DNA of 64,000 nt from GCA-003244245 sp036266995 (GCA_036266995.1 DATAWX010000172.1:3380-67379), one strand, 5' to 3'; counted from the first letter of the stretch, positions 41,117-49,634 are shown. Numbers and translations are program-made. Notes: a model not told the origin generated them from the sequence alone.

Positions 41117-43714
41117 GTGGTCGCGGGACTGACGCTGGTATGTCCCGTGCGGGGACGGCTGAAGGCGAAGGCCAAGAGCGCGGATGGGCTCCGCCCAAGC
41201 GAGGAACGCCTTCGCGTCGATGCCATTCGTCACCTGGTGGACCGAGGATATCCGAAGGAGAACATCTGGGTCGAGGCGGTGATCAAGCGCTTCGGCAACA
41301 GTGGGCGCAACAGCTTCCGCGCGGATATGGCCGTGCTCGACGTTCCGGTCAGCACCGTGTCAGACGATCCCGATGATCTGCTTGAGCACGCGGTCCTGCT
41401 GGGCGAGGTGAAGCGGGACAACGCGAATGCGGACACCGCGAAGGCTTTCCAGGTCCGCCCCATGCTCGACTTCGCAACCCTAAGCGATTGTGTAGCACTG
41501 TACTGGGACGACATCGAGCAGCGCGTCTACTGGTACGAGCAGCGTCGTGGGCGCAAGCATCCCCACGACGGACCGCTTGCGGACCTGCCGGGATACGGGA
41601 ACAAGCCGCACACCACGAAGCTGACTTTAGCGACGATCGACTCGGACAAACCGCTACTGGGCGTCTTTACCAGGATCGAGGACATCCTTCATTCCGCGTC
41701 AATCGGCCCGCAGAAGCGGTTCAACGTGATGCTCCAACTTCTGCTAGCGAAGCTCCACGACGAGCACCAGAACGTCGGCAAGCCGAATAAACCTCTGGTC
41801 ACCCAAGATTTCGCCGCACTGGAGACCGACCCCGTCGCGGCAAAAGACGCTATGGACGACCTGCTTCAGAAAGCACTCAAGTACTACCAGTCGTTCCTCC
41901 CAGAAAATGTCTCCACCAAGCTGCCGATCACGGCCGAGACCCTGGTAGAGGTGACACGCGTCCTTGCGCCCATCAAGGTCGTATCGATGGAGCAGCGGGT
42001 TATCCAAGACTTCTACATGTACTTCGCCCGCCACATCTACAAGTGGGACCTCGCGCAGTACTTCACACCCACGAGCGTCACAGAGTTCATCGTGGAGGTA
42101 TTGAACCCACGGCCCTTCGAACACGTGAAAGATCCGGCATGTGGCAGTGCCGATTTCCTGACCTCAGCGTTTCGACGCGGGCATGCTCAGGGTTGGCACG
42201 ACTACGCGAGCAGCATCCACGGCAGCGATGTGTCACTCGAAGCCACACAAGTCGCGGTATTGAACATGATCCTCAACGGCGATGGAAAGACGAACATCAC
42301 GCGCGAGGACTCGCTGTTGAAAATTAACTCCCAAGAGGAGTCCGTTGATGTTGTGATCTGCAACCCTCCCTTCGGTACAAAAATTGTCGAGCGCAAGCCT
42401 GCAACGCTCAGCAACTTCGATCTCGGATGCGAGTGGAAGCCCGGCGAAAAGGGAGGGATCACGCAAAGAGGTCGACCGCTTGATTCTCAAGAGTGCGGAA
42501 TACTGTTCGCTGAAGCGTGCGTTCGCCTATTGCGGGCCAGTCCACAAGGAAGGTTCGCCCTAGTCGTTCCTAACGGGTATCTGGGCAATCGTTCAGGCAG
42601 GTACGTCAACCTTCGCGAGTGGCTCCTACGGCACTGCCGCATCGCAGCGATCGCGGCACTCCCTCGGTTCGCGTTCAAGAGTTCCGGTGCGGACGTGTCC
42701 GCCAGCGTGATCTTCTGCGAGAAGCGCGAGATCCCCCTGGCGGACGCTCGCGATTCCGAGGAGTTCGATATCAGCATTGAGGTAGTTGACCGAGTCGGTT
42801 GGAATCTCAAGGCCAAGCAGGCCGAACCCGTATTCCGTCGTGATCCTAAGGACGGGACGCGACTTGTTGACGACTCCGGGGATCTCATCCTCGACAGCGA
42901 CTTCTCCGACGTGCTCGCTCGCATCCGATCTAGCGACGCTGTCCAGGACTTTCCGTGGCTCGTGCAGGATCTGGAGGACCTGCCGGTGAGCAGCTCGCCG
43001 GGCTGGTCGATCTCTTCGACTGACGTCACTACTGACCCACACCTCACCTTGGACCCCAAGCGTCATTGTCGAAAGTTCCGCGAAATCCGTGCGGAGATCG
43101 AAACCAAGGCGCACTTCCGACTCACTGACGTGGTCACGCCCATCCCGGAGGGATTCACCAGCAGCGGTGAGCGGTCGACAATTGACCAGGAAAAAATCTA
43201 CCGTCACATCGAGATCACCGATGTCGGCATCGGTACCTACCGCTGGCAGAAAAGACGGGGATGGGAGTTGCCGTCGCGGGCGAAGCATCACGCCGAGTCT
43301 GGCGACCTCTACCTGGGCTCAATCTGGAGCAGCGTGACGAAATGGTGCCTGATCGGCCAGGAGTGCCCTGACACGGTGGTCACCAACGGCCTACACCGAT
43401 TGCGCATCCGTGAGGAACACCAGGATCTACTGCTTGACCTCGTGGTGGGCCTCTGCTCTGAAGCGTATGCAACGCAAATGCGCGGGCTGGCACGAGGGTC
43501 CGACGGCCTCGCGGAGATCCCGGAAGAAGACATGGCTGAGGTCATCCTGCCCCGGATCGAGGACCACGCCGTCCGGGCAGAGATGCAGCCATTCGTCGAT
43601 CAGCTACTGGCCGGGTTCACAAGCGTAGAGGCCAAGGTATCCGCTCTCGTTCAGGCGGGACAGGTGACGATTCCGTTACCAGCCCCGCGCCCGGAGCACA
43701 CATCAATCATCTGA
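41117..43714 (+). CDS. Single-chain restriction-modification enzyme: nuclease, N6-adenine methylase and specificity region
   Basis: An 865-residue protein. Residues 25-110 form an HsdR_N-type nuclease (SEERLRVDAIRHLVDRGYPK, RADMAVLD, then GEVKRDN: Asp 70, Glu 97, Lys 99 of a PD-(D/E)xK site). Residues 280-560 are an HsdM-like methylase with QYFTP, motif I DPACGSADF (339-347) and motif IV NPPF (416-419). The C-terminal 250 residues resemble a type I specificity domain (LAEIPEEDMAEVILPRI). No helicase is present, so this is a type IIG-like architecture. GTG 41117 has GGAAGGA upstream. Probable phage defence of the element. Confidence 0.83.
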   Translation: MVAGLTLVCPVRGRLKAKAKSADGLRPSEERLRVDAIRHLVDRGYPKENIWVEAVIKRFGNSGRNSFRADMAVLDVPVSTVSDDPDDLLEHAVLLGEVKRDNANADTAKAFQVRPMLDFATLSDCVALYWDDIEQRVYWYEQRRGRKHPHDGPLADLPGYGNKPHTTKLTLATIDSDKPLLGVFTRIEDILHSASIGPQKRFNVMLQLLLAKLHDEHQNVGKPNKPLVTQDFAALETDPVAAKDAMDDLLQKALKYYQSFLPENVSTKLPITAETLVEVTRVLAPIKVVSMEQRVIQDFYMYFARHIYKWDLAQYFTPTSVTEFIVEVLNPRPFEHVKDPACGSADFLTSAFRRGHAQGWHDYASSIHGSDVSLEATQVAVLNMILNGDGKTNITREDSLLKINSQEESVDVVICNPPFGTKIVERKPATLSNFDLGCEWKPGEKGGITQRGRPLDSQECGILFAEACVRLLRASPQGRFALVVPNGYLGNRSGRYVNLREWLLRHCRIAAIAALPRFAFKSSGADVSASVIFCEKREIPLADARDSEEFDISIEVVDRVGWNLKAKQAEPVFRRDPKDGTRLVDDSGDLILDSDFSDVLARIRSSDAVQDFPWLVQDLEDLPVSSSPGWSISSTDVTTDPHLTLDPKRHCRKFREIRAEIETKAHFRLTDVVTPIPEGFTSSGERSTIDQEKIYRHIEITDVGIGTYRWQKRRGWELPSRAKHHAESGDLYLGSIWSSVTKWCLIGQECPDTVVTNGLHRLRIREEHQDLLLDLVVGLCSEAYATQMRGLARGSDGLAEIPEEDMAEVILPRIEDHAVRAEMQPFVDQLLAGFTSVEAKVSALVQAGQVTIPLPAPRPEHTSII

Positions 43715-43863
43715 TGAACGGCGGGAGGCCCACCGGCAACCCAACTCGTGCAATCGGCCGGCGCCGTCCTTAATTGCCCCGCGGTGAGGTAGCGGGTGAG
43801 TTGGGCGGAGAAGGTCGGCCCATCGTCAGCCGGGGCACGCTCGAACCCCACCGCAGGCCGGAC

Positions 43864-44064
43864 TCACTGGGCGATGGTTTCCGGTAACGGCGGGATCATT
43901 CCCGCTGGTGGGGGGTCGGCGAGCGCCCGGATTCGCCGCTGGAGTTCTTCGATCAGCTCATCGTTCGCGGTGTTCGCACCACGGTCGGCGTTGTCCATGA
44001 ACAGCTTGGCGAGCGCTTCACCGGGGGTGAGGGGCCGATCGGGGGAAGCGGGTACTAGCGGCAT
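43864..44064 (-). CDS. Small hypothetical protein (66 aa), third of an overlapping trio
   Basis: ATG 44064 lies inside the 3' end of the preceding gene (10-bp overlap), so it is translationally coupled. The protein has a Pro-rich start and a charged helix (ALAKLFMDNADRGANTANDE, LIEELQRRIRAL) and ends PPPAGMIPPLPETIAQ. No family recognised. Confidence 0.5.
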   Translation of the reverse strand: MPLVPASPDRPLTPGEALAKLFMDNADRGANTANDELIEELQRRIRALADPPPAGMIPPLPETIAQ

Positions 44065-44246
44065 CGTTGGCCGCCTAGGTATTGTTCCAGCGCGGCGGTA
44101 CGGCGCAGCGTGCACACCAGCCCAGCGCAGTCCCAGCCGGTGGGTACGTGGCAGACCGGGCAGGGCACCGTGCTGGTGACGAACTCCTGCACGAGTTGAT
44201 CCAGCGGACTCAGCGGCAGGAACGGCCCGAGCGGTGGCGCACTCAC
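44055..44246 (-). CDS. Small zinc-ribbon-like protein (63 aa), second of an overlapping trio
   Basis: GTG 44246 overlaps the stop of the upstream gene (GTGA). The protein carries CPVCHVPTGWDC then GLVCTLRRTAAL, a C-x-x-C...C...C pattern suggesting zinc binding; such small proteins are common beside XRE-TPR regulators in actinobacteria. Function unknown. Confidence 0.55.
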   Translation of the reverse strand: MSAPPLGPFLPLSPLDQLVQEFVTSTVPCPVCHVPTGWDCAGLVCTLRRTAALEQYLGGQRCR

Positions 44247-44476
44247 CCCAACCACTTGATCAACACGTCGCGGAGTTGGGTCGCCGCGTCCTCGTCCAGC
44301 GTCAACAGGCACGAGCCATCGAGATGACAATCAAGCTCGATCAGACCACCCCGCTGGCGCGCCACCACGTTGGCGAAGCCCAGAGCGCCCTGGTGCACTG
44401 AACACGACGCGTGGAGCACCACCCTGCGGCGGTCGATGGTCGGCTGCGTCCCTGGTGGCTGATCTGGTGCGTTCAC
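44243..44476 (-). CDS. Small hypothetical protein (77 aa), first of an overlapping trio
   Basis: A 77-residue protein (VVLHASCSVHQGALGFANVV, LIELDCHLDGSCLLTLDEDA, TQLRDVLIKWLG) with an alternating strand/helix pattern. It starts the trio and begins 28 bases after the XRE-TPR gene on the same strand, so all four may be one operon. I recognise the type as a recurrent actinobacterial small protein but cannot name a function. Confidence 0.55.
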   Translation of the reverse strand: MNAPDQPPGTQPTIDRRRVVLHASCSVHQGALGFANVVARQRGGLIELDCHLDGSCLLTLDEDAATQLRDVLIKWLG

Positions 44477-44503
44477 CTAGCAGACAATGCGGCGAAGATC
44501 GCG

Positions 44504-45760
44504 CTAGTTGTTCACACTCCGTGGACGACCCTGGCCGCCGACACCGAAGCGATTGCGCAAGCTGTCCAGCTCCCACACTCGCCGCCGTGCCCGCCGGTCC
44601 AGGGTGAGCACCAGATCCCGGGCGATCGGATCGTTACGAATCCGGGTGGGGGCGATTCGATCGGCGGTGTCCAGGTGCCGGATCGCCTCGTTGTCCCTGT
44701 CGCCCTCGGCCTGCGCCCAGGATCGTGCGAGATCGAAGTGCAGCGCCGCGATGCGGTCCTTGCTGCCGAGGGTGTTTAGGTCGATCGGCTCCCGCTCGAC
44801 GCGCTCCGCAACCGCCGGCCCTTGCCCGAGTTCCGCGCCAACGGCGACGCGCCAGACGTTGACGTTGGTGGGTCCGAAGTGCTGCTGCAATCCGTTGCGC
44901 TCACCGGTGAGCAGGGCAATCCGGCTGGCCTCGTCGAGCCGGTCGGCAGCGGCAGCGGCATCGCTGTCCCGGGCCGCGAAGTGGGCACCCATGAGGTGCA
45001 GCAGCCCGAACGTCTCGGCGCCGAGGGTGTCACCGTCTCGGATGGCGGTCAGCTGCTGCGCATCATCGAGCGCGCGGTCCAGCATCCGTACCGCGCGTTG
45101 CCGGCCGCCAGTGCGTGCCACCGAAGGCGCCCGGGCGAACATCGCGAACGCCTCCAGCTCGGGCCGTTCGGAGATCCGGGCCGCTTCAAAGGAACGTTGT
45201 GCCGCCACCTGCGCGAGATGCATGTAGCCAAAAGTGGTTGCCAGCACGAACGCGTGATAGGCGGTCTGAGTAAGGAGTCCAGCGGCGCGAAGCCGTTCCC
45301 GACCGTCGATGGTGGCCAAGTGAACCTGTAACTCGATCAGCACATCGTCGATGCCCTCGCCCGAGGACCGGTAGCTGGCGGTGTCCCGCAGCTCCACGGC
45401 TGATCTCGCCCAGTCGTCGAGTGCGTCCAAAGGGCGCGGTTGCAGATCGGGCACGTCGTCGAGGGTGGCCTCGTTGAGCCCGCGCTCGATCTGGGCAATC
45501 ACCGTCTTGGCAAGGGCACTTTCCCGGTCTGGTGGAAGGTAGGGCTGCCCAGTTAGGTCCACTACCGAGCAGCCCAGCGCGTCGGCCAGGTCCTCGATCA
45601 GGCCGCGTCGGTTGAATCCGCGCTGCCCGTGTTCCAGCATCGACAGGTAGCCCTTGCTGATTCCGGCCAGCCCGGCCGCCACGTCCAGACTCAGCCCACG
45701 CCGAGTGCGGATCTTCCGAGCGCGCGCACCGATCGCCGACGCGTCCTCAGGGTCCACCAC
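44504..45760 (-). CDS. XRE-family HTH regulator with TPR-like C-terminal region
   Basis: A 418-residue protein: HTH at residues 10-70 (ARKIRTRRGLSLDVAAGLAG, ISKGYLSMLEHGQRGF) and a long helical repeat region to the end. Architecture like the 29242 protein but without its N-terminal Cys motif; the two are different subfamilies. It heads the minus-strand operon with the three small genes and diverges from the WhiB gene. A peptide-sensing role is possible but unproven. Confidence 0.82.
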   Translation of the reverse strand: MVDPEDASAIGARARKIRTRRGLSLDVAAGLAGISKGYLSMLEHGQRGFNRRGLIEDLADALGCSVVDLTGQPYLPPDRESALAKTVIAQIERGLNEATLDDVPDLQPRPLDALDDWARSAVELRDTASYRSSGEGIDDVLIELQVHLATIDGRERLRAAGLLTQTAYHAFVLATTFGYMHLAQVAAQRSFEAARISERPELEAFAMFARAPSVARTGGRQRAVRMLDRALDDAQQLTAIRDGDTLGAETFGLLHLMGAHFAARDSDAAAAADRLDEASRIALLTGERNGLQQHFGPTNVNVWRVAVGAELGQGPAVAERVEREPIDLNTLGSKDRIAALHFDLARSWAQAEGDRDNEAIRHLDTADRIAPTRIRNDPIARDLVLTLDRRARRRVWELDSLRNRFGVGGQGRPRSVNN

Positions 45761-45872
45761 AGCCCCCTCTCCACAGACCCCTCACCGATGCTCCCGGGAG
45801 CTACCCCGGGGCGGAACCTCCGGCGAGGAGGTGCAACTCCAGGCTACTGCTCACCGGGGGACACTGAACGTC

Positions 45873-46172
45873 GTGGATGTTGACGGTGCGTTACTGCCGC
45901 TCCGCGAGATCCTCACCGACCTCCCGCAGTTGACCGGCGCCGCGTGCATCGGACGCCACGAAATGTTCGACCCGGTGATCGGCAACGGCAACCAGTACCG
46001 GCGGCAGGAACAAATCCGGCTGGCGGAAGCCGCGCGACTCTGCGCCGGATGCCCGGTGATCCAACGGTGCACCAGCGTCACCGTGGCCGTCACCGTGGCG
46101 GACGTTCGGAACTTCCAGACGCCGCGTCCCTCGATGCCGCCACCGCCCGGCGTGCTCCCCTTGGCGAAATGA
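45873..46172 (+). CDS. WhiB-like iron-sulfur protein lacking the usual C-terminal turn
   Basis: A 99-residue protein with four Cys in the WhiB arrangement: TGAACIGRHEMFDP, then RLCAGCPVIQRCTS (C...C-x-x-C-x5-C), enough to ligate a [4Fe-4S] cluster. WhiB proteins then normally have a G-[VI]-W-G-G turn and a basic tail that contact sigma factor and DNA. Here the sequence continues VADVRNFQTPRPSMPPPPGV and ends, without that turn. GTG 45873 has a weak GGGGGA element. It could be an element-encoded antagonist or a decaying copy. Confidence 0.72.
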   Translation: MDVDGALLPLREILTDLPQLTGAACIGRHEMFDPVIGNGNQYRRQEQIRLAEAARLCAGCPVIQRCTSVTVAVTVADVRNFQTPRPSMPPPPGVLPLAK

Positions 46173-46506
46173 GACCGTTGCCGGGCACTATTCCGAATCC
46201 GGTGGACGAAATGCGCCCGATCCGCTGCATCCGGCGGGGACGTGCTGGCGACACCCATGCTGAGCAGGCTCTTTGACGGATGACGCCCGCGCTCGCAGAC
46301 CAAGGTGGTGCAGAATCGGCGGTTCGTCGGAATGTGACGCCCGTCACACGCGGTCCGGTTGACCAGCGCAAACGACATTGATTCGTACTCGGTCGGGGGC
46401 GCGGCACTGCGTTCCCCGTTGGTTCACAGGTCCGTGCGCACAGAGTTTGCCGGTAGGCACCTATACCGTCGCCGCACTAGTTCCCACGAAGAGACAAGGA
46501 GAAGTC
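46173..46506. other. Intergenic region without recognised gene
   Basis: About 330 bases between the WhiB-like gene and the small membrane protein. Open frames on both strands have no family resemblance or usable start. The last 20 bases hold the AAGGAG ribosome binding site for the next gene. Confidence 0.4.
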
Positions 46507-46659
46507 GTGGAAGTCCTGGCGGCGGTTGTTGCGGTGATCAAGGAAGTGTTGGAGGTGGTGCGGGCCGCGTTGGCTAGTTGGCCCGTCACCGCCCGGCTGT
46601 GCGTCATCCTCGTCGTGGTTGCCGCCACGACGTGCACCACTGGATTAGTACTCCGCTAA
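46507..46659 (+). CDS. Small single-pass membrane protein (50 aa)
   Basis: A 50-codon gene with AAGGAG before GTG 46507. It has an amphipathic Val/Ala/Glu helix (VEVLAAVVAVIKEVLEVVRA) followed by a transmembrane segment (LCVILVVVAATTCTTGLVL). Small proteins of this kind can be toxins of type I systems, holin-like or regulatory; nothing in sequence decides. It precedes the channel-like gene on the same strand. Confidence 0.5.
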   Translation: MEVLAAVVAVIKEVLEVVRAALASWPVTARLCVILVVVAATTCTTGLVLR

Positions 46660-46868
46660 CAGCGGTCACCCTAGGGCGTTCCTGACGGATCGTCCACCGA
46701 CCGCGCTATCCGACTGGGATCTCCCCTGCGGGCGTCGCCGTGGGGGAGGCCCCCTATTGAGATCATGGAGCGCAGCCCTGGACGGCACAGGGGACACCGC
46801 TGCTCTCAACGATCGCGCTCGGCGGCCTGACCCGACAGTGCAACAGCAACCTGCTTGGAGATCCCGCG

Positions 46869-47558
46869 ATGACCCATGCGCAAGACAACCACGCTTCAAC
46901 CGACGACTCGGATTCGTCGAACAGATCGCCCAGAGACCACAAGCAACCCGCCCCCGCAGAAACCACTACCGATACCCATGCCGATTCCCCGCAGTCCGCC
47001 AACCCTGAGGAACGGGTCGCCTGTCTGACGCTAGTTCGCCGTTCAGTTCGAGACTGGATTGACCGCACTATCGCCGTTTTCGTCCGTTTCGTGGGGCCGC
47101 TGACTCTTCCGCTGACTATCGTAGGGATAGCAGTTCCTCCCTCACCTGCCGACCACCTGGCATTTGACAGCACGCTTCTAATAGGGGAGGCCATTTCAAT
47201 CTTTGCCTGCATTTCTAGCATAACGTTCAGTCTGGCGAAATGGCGGGGAGAGCTACTCTTTCTACTCTACGCGTTCGCCAACGCTATCGCCCTTATTCTT
47301 GTATTCGCAAGACTCGATTGGGCGCTTTCCGTACGCGATCACGGCTGCTTTACCGAGGCCCTGTCTTCACGTACGGATGCGCTATATTTTGCCGTGACGA
47401 ACCTCTCCTCCGGGGGGCCCGGGAACATTTCTCCAGTGACTGCATTGTGCAAACAGTTAATCACAATTCAAGGCTCACTCGGCTATATCCTAACTACCGG
47501 CTTGCTAGCAGTTGCGGTTAGCGTCTTGATTGACAGAATGACTGCACGGCGCCCATAA
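46869..47558 (+). CDS. Ion-channel-like membrane protein with non-canonical selectivity filter
   Basis: A 229-residue protein. A hydrophilic N-terminus of about 60 residues is rich in Asp/Ser/Thr. About four helices follow, the last pair arranged like a two-helix potassium channel pore: ALYFAVTNLSSGGPGNISPVT sits where Ion_trans_2 proteins have the T-x-T-T-V-G-Y-G-D-x-x-P loop, followed by GYILTTGLLAVAVSVLI. The filter reads S-G-G-P-G in place of T-V-G-Y-G. GC content in the 3' half is lower than in the surrounding chromosome. It is the last gene of the presumed element. Confidence 0.68.
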   Translation: MTHAQDNHASTDDSDSSNRSPRDHKQPAPAETTTDTHADSPQSANPEERVACLTLVRRSVRDWIDRTIAVFVRFVGPLTLPLTIVGIAVPPSPADHLAFDSTLLIGEAISIFACISSITFSLAKWRGELLFLLYAFANAIALILVFARLDWALSVRDHGCFTEALSSRTDALYFAVTNLSSGGPGNISPVTALCKQLITIQGSLGYILTTGLLAVAVSVLIDRMTARRP

Positions 47559-47948
47559 CAGGTTCTGGCAGGTGCCCGCTTGTGCAGCCGGTCCTTCACT
47601 GCCCGCTGACCGGTGCGCTGGTTTGCTGGCATGATTCGGGCCTGGTCTTCCTCCAGTGTTGATCCGTGGCCTGGCCGACCCTGCGCTGGTCGGCCAGGCC
47701 ACCACCAACCGCGCCGTTACGGTCACCAGCGGGGCCGGTGGCCACGTCGTCGGTGCCGGTGCCCCCGCTCCGTTGTCCCTGGAGATCCACCACGCCCGTC
47801 CCGTCCGGGACCGGTGTAGGTGTGGTGCGGCAGCGGTTACGGTGGTGGTCATGGGCCGCTGGACCTCATCTGTGAGTAGAAACACCCACTACCTGTACTC
47901 ACTTAGGGGCTATACGGCTCCGAATGGCGATTAGGCGTGACGGGAGGG
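47559..47948. other. Intergenic region at the right edge of the accessory block
   Basis: About 390 bases with no convincing gene, between the channel-like gene and the chromosomal aldo-keto reductase. It contains the 15-bp hairpin at 47666-47702. If the element ends here, an attachment site should lie in this stretch; I found no copy of the 37.7-kb junction sequence by eye. Confidence 0.4.
47666..47702. repeat. Perfect 15-bp inverted repeat (stem-loop)
   Basis: GTGGCCTGGCCGACC (47666-47680) and GGTCGGCCAGGCCAC (47688-47702) with a 7-base loop. It is about 110 bases past the channel gene stop and lacks a T-run. It could be a terminator or a recombinase-related site. Confidence 0.6.
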
Positions 47949-49019
47949 TCAGGTGGTGCTGCGGCGGCGCAGGAACGGATCGGTGAGGGCGGGTGGTAGG
48001 TAGCCTGCGTCGGGACGCGACAGGGTGACGCCGGGCGCGACGATCTCGTCGATGCGGTCCAGCACGTCACAGGACAGCGTGACGTCGACGGCGCCGAGCT
48101 GCGACTCCAGGTGTTGCATCGTGCGTGGGCCGATGATCGGTGCCGTCACAGCGGGGTGCTGGCTCACGAAGGCGAGCGCCAGGTGGATAAGGGACATCCC
48201 GGCCTGTTCGGCAAGCCCGGCCAAGGCGTCAGCAGCGTCGAGCTTGCGCTGGTTGTCCGGATTGGACAGGTCGTAGCGGGCAGGTATGCGTTGGGAACGC
48301 AGCGACGCCGGCGCGTCCTGGCCCTTGCGGTACTTGCCGGTGAGCCACCCGCCGGCCAGCGGGCTCCACGGCAGAACACCCATCCCATAGCGCTGCGCCA
48401 CCGGCAGCACGTCCGCCTCGACGCCGCGGACGAGCAGGGAGTACGGCGGCTGCTCGGTCACAAACCGGCCCACCGCCCGCTGCTGCGCCGTCCACTGCGC
48501 CTCGACGATCTGGTGCGCCGGGAAGGTCGAGGAGCCGAACGCCCGGATCTTGCCCTGGCGCTGCAGGTCGGTGAGGGCGCCGAGGGTCTCCTCGACGGCG
48601 GTGTCGGGATCCGGGCGGTGCACCTGGTAGAGGTCGATCCAGTCGGTGCCCAGCCGCCGGAGGCTGTTGTCCACCTCCTGGACGATCCACCGGCGTGAGT
48701 TGCCGCGCTTGTTCGGGTCGCCTGCGCTCCGCTGGCCGAAGGGAGTGTTTACCGGTACGTCCATCTGGGCGTGGAACTTGGTCGCGAGGATCACGCCGTC
48801 ACGGCGGCCGCCGGCCAGCGCTTTGCCGACGATGACCTCCGACTCGCCCTGTGAGTAGACGTCGGCGGTGTCGATGAAGTTGATGCCGGCGTCCAGCGCG
48901 TGGTGGATGATTCCGATCGACGTCTGATGATCGGGTTCGCCCCACGCGCCGAACATCATCGCCCCCAGACACAGCGGGCTGACTTGCATTCCGGTGCATC
49001 CAAGGCTGCGGTAGTCCAT
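47949..49019 (-). CDS. Aldo/keto reductase
   Basis: A 356-residue NADPH-dependent oxidoreductase of the AKR fold: YRSLGCTGMQVSPLCLGAMM, FIDTADVYSQGESEVIVGKA (catalytic Asp/Tyr), WIDLYQVHRPDPDT (His) and ALAFVSQHPAVTAPIIGPRT near the C-terminus for cofactor binding. Catalytic residues are all present. Substrate unknown; monocistronic or paired with the lipoprotein gene upstream on the same strand. Confidence 0.9.
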   Translation of the reverse strand: MDYRSLGCTGMQVSPLCLGAMMFGAWGEPDHQTSIGIIHHALDAGINFIDTADVYSQGESEVIVGKALAGGRRDGVILATKFHAQMDVPVNTPFGQRSAGDPNKRGNSRRWIVQEVDNSLRRLGTDWIDLYQVHRPDPDTAVEETLGALTDLQRQGKIRAFGSSTFPAHQIVEAQWTAQQRAVGRFVTEQPPYSLLVRGVEADVLPVAQRYGMGVLPWSPLAGGWLTGKYRKGQDAPASLRSQRIPARYDLSNPDNQRKLDAADALAGLAEQAGMSLIHLALAFVSQHPAVTAPIIGPRTMQHLESQLGAVDVTLSCDVLDRIDEIVAPGVTLSRPDAGYLPPALTDPFLRRRSTT

Positions 49020-49028
49020 CTGCCGAGC

Positions 49029-49532
49029 CTACGAGGCTCTCGGCAACCGGGGCTCGATCAGCTGCGCGATCCGCAGCGCCTCAGGGCACGAATCGATTCG
49101 ATCACCATCCGGGCTCAACGTCGACGCCACATGAACCACCAGCGATACCGAGCCGCCATCCATCAGCTGCTCGCAGTCGGTGCCGCCGTCGCGGTCTACC
49201 GCAAACGTCAGTCCTGCTCGGCCGTTCACCGCGTTTTCCGCGAAGGTGATGAATGCCGGGCCACGCTGACGGGCCCGGTACGAAGCGACGGTCTCCTGGT
49301 CACGTTCAAGGCTCAACCTGAGTGGCTTACCTACCCACTCGCAGCCAACCGAGCCAAACTGATCCACCGTCTCGCGGGTGTTCGGCTGGACACCGAGTTG
49401 GCTCAGCTCGGCGTCGGTCAAAATGCTGCACATGTCGACGGATCTCGCGTCGGCCACCCCGAGCGAAGCGTGTGGTGCGCAGGCAGCCCCCAGTACCCCC
49501 AGAGCCGCCACCAGCAAAACCCCACGCATCAT
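49029..49532 (-). CDS. DUF3558-type lipoprotein
   Basis: A 167-residue lipoprotein with signal peptide and lipobox LGAAC (Cys near residue 18), then the DUF3558 pattern: MCSILTDAELSQLGVQPN, GCEWVGKPLRLSLERD and a conserved second Cys pair (DCEQL...SCPEAL). Such proteins are frequent in Mycobacterium and Pseudonocardia; function unknown. Located outside the membrane. Confidence 0.75.
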   Translation of the reverse strand: MMRGVLLVAALGVLGAACAPHASLGVADARSVDMCSILTDAELSQLGVQPNTRETVDQFGSVGCEWVGKPLRLSLERDQETVASYRARQRGPAFITFAENAVNGRAGLTFAVDRDGGTDCEQLMDGGSVSLVVHVASTLSPDGDRIDSCPEALRIAQLIEPRLPRAS

Positions 49533-49552
49533 CCCTCACCGACCCCCCGGGT

Positions 49553-49634
49553 GCGCTACGCCTCCCGAACTCCACCGTAGAGCTGTTCGGAGGACCTTGG
49601 ACAGCGCTGCTGTGGAGTTCGGGAGGCGTAGCGC
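49553..49634. repeat. Perfect 23-bp inverted repeat with 36-base spacer
   Basis: Arms at 49553-49575 and 49612-49634 are exact reverse complements; the arm begins GCGCTACGCCTCCCGAAC. It lies between the divergent DUF3558 and DUF4190 genes, upstream of both. Its size suggests a REP or small palindromic mobile element, or a very stable leader hairpin. Confidence 0.75.
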
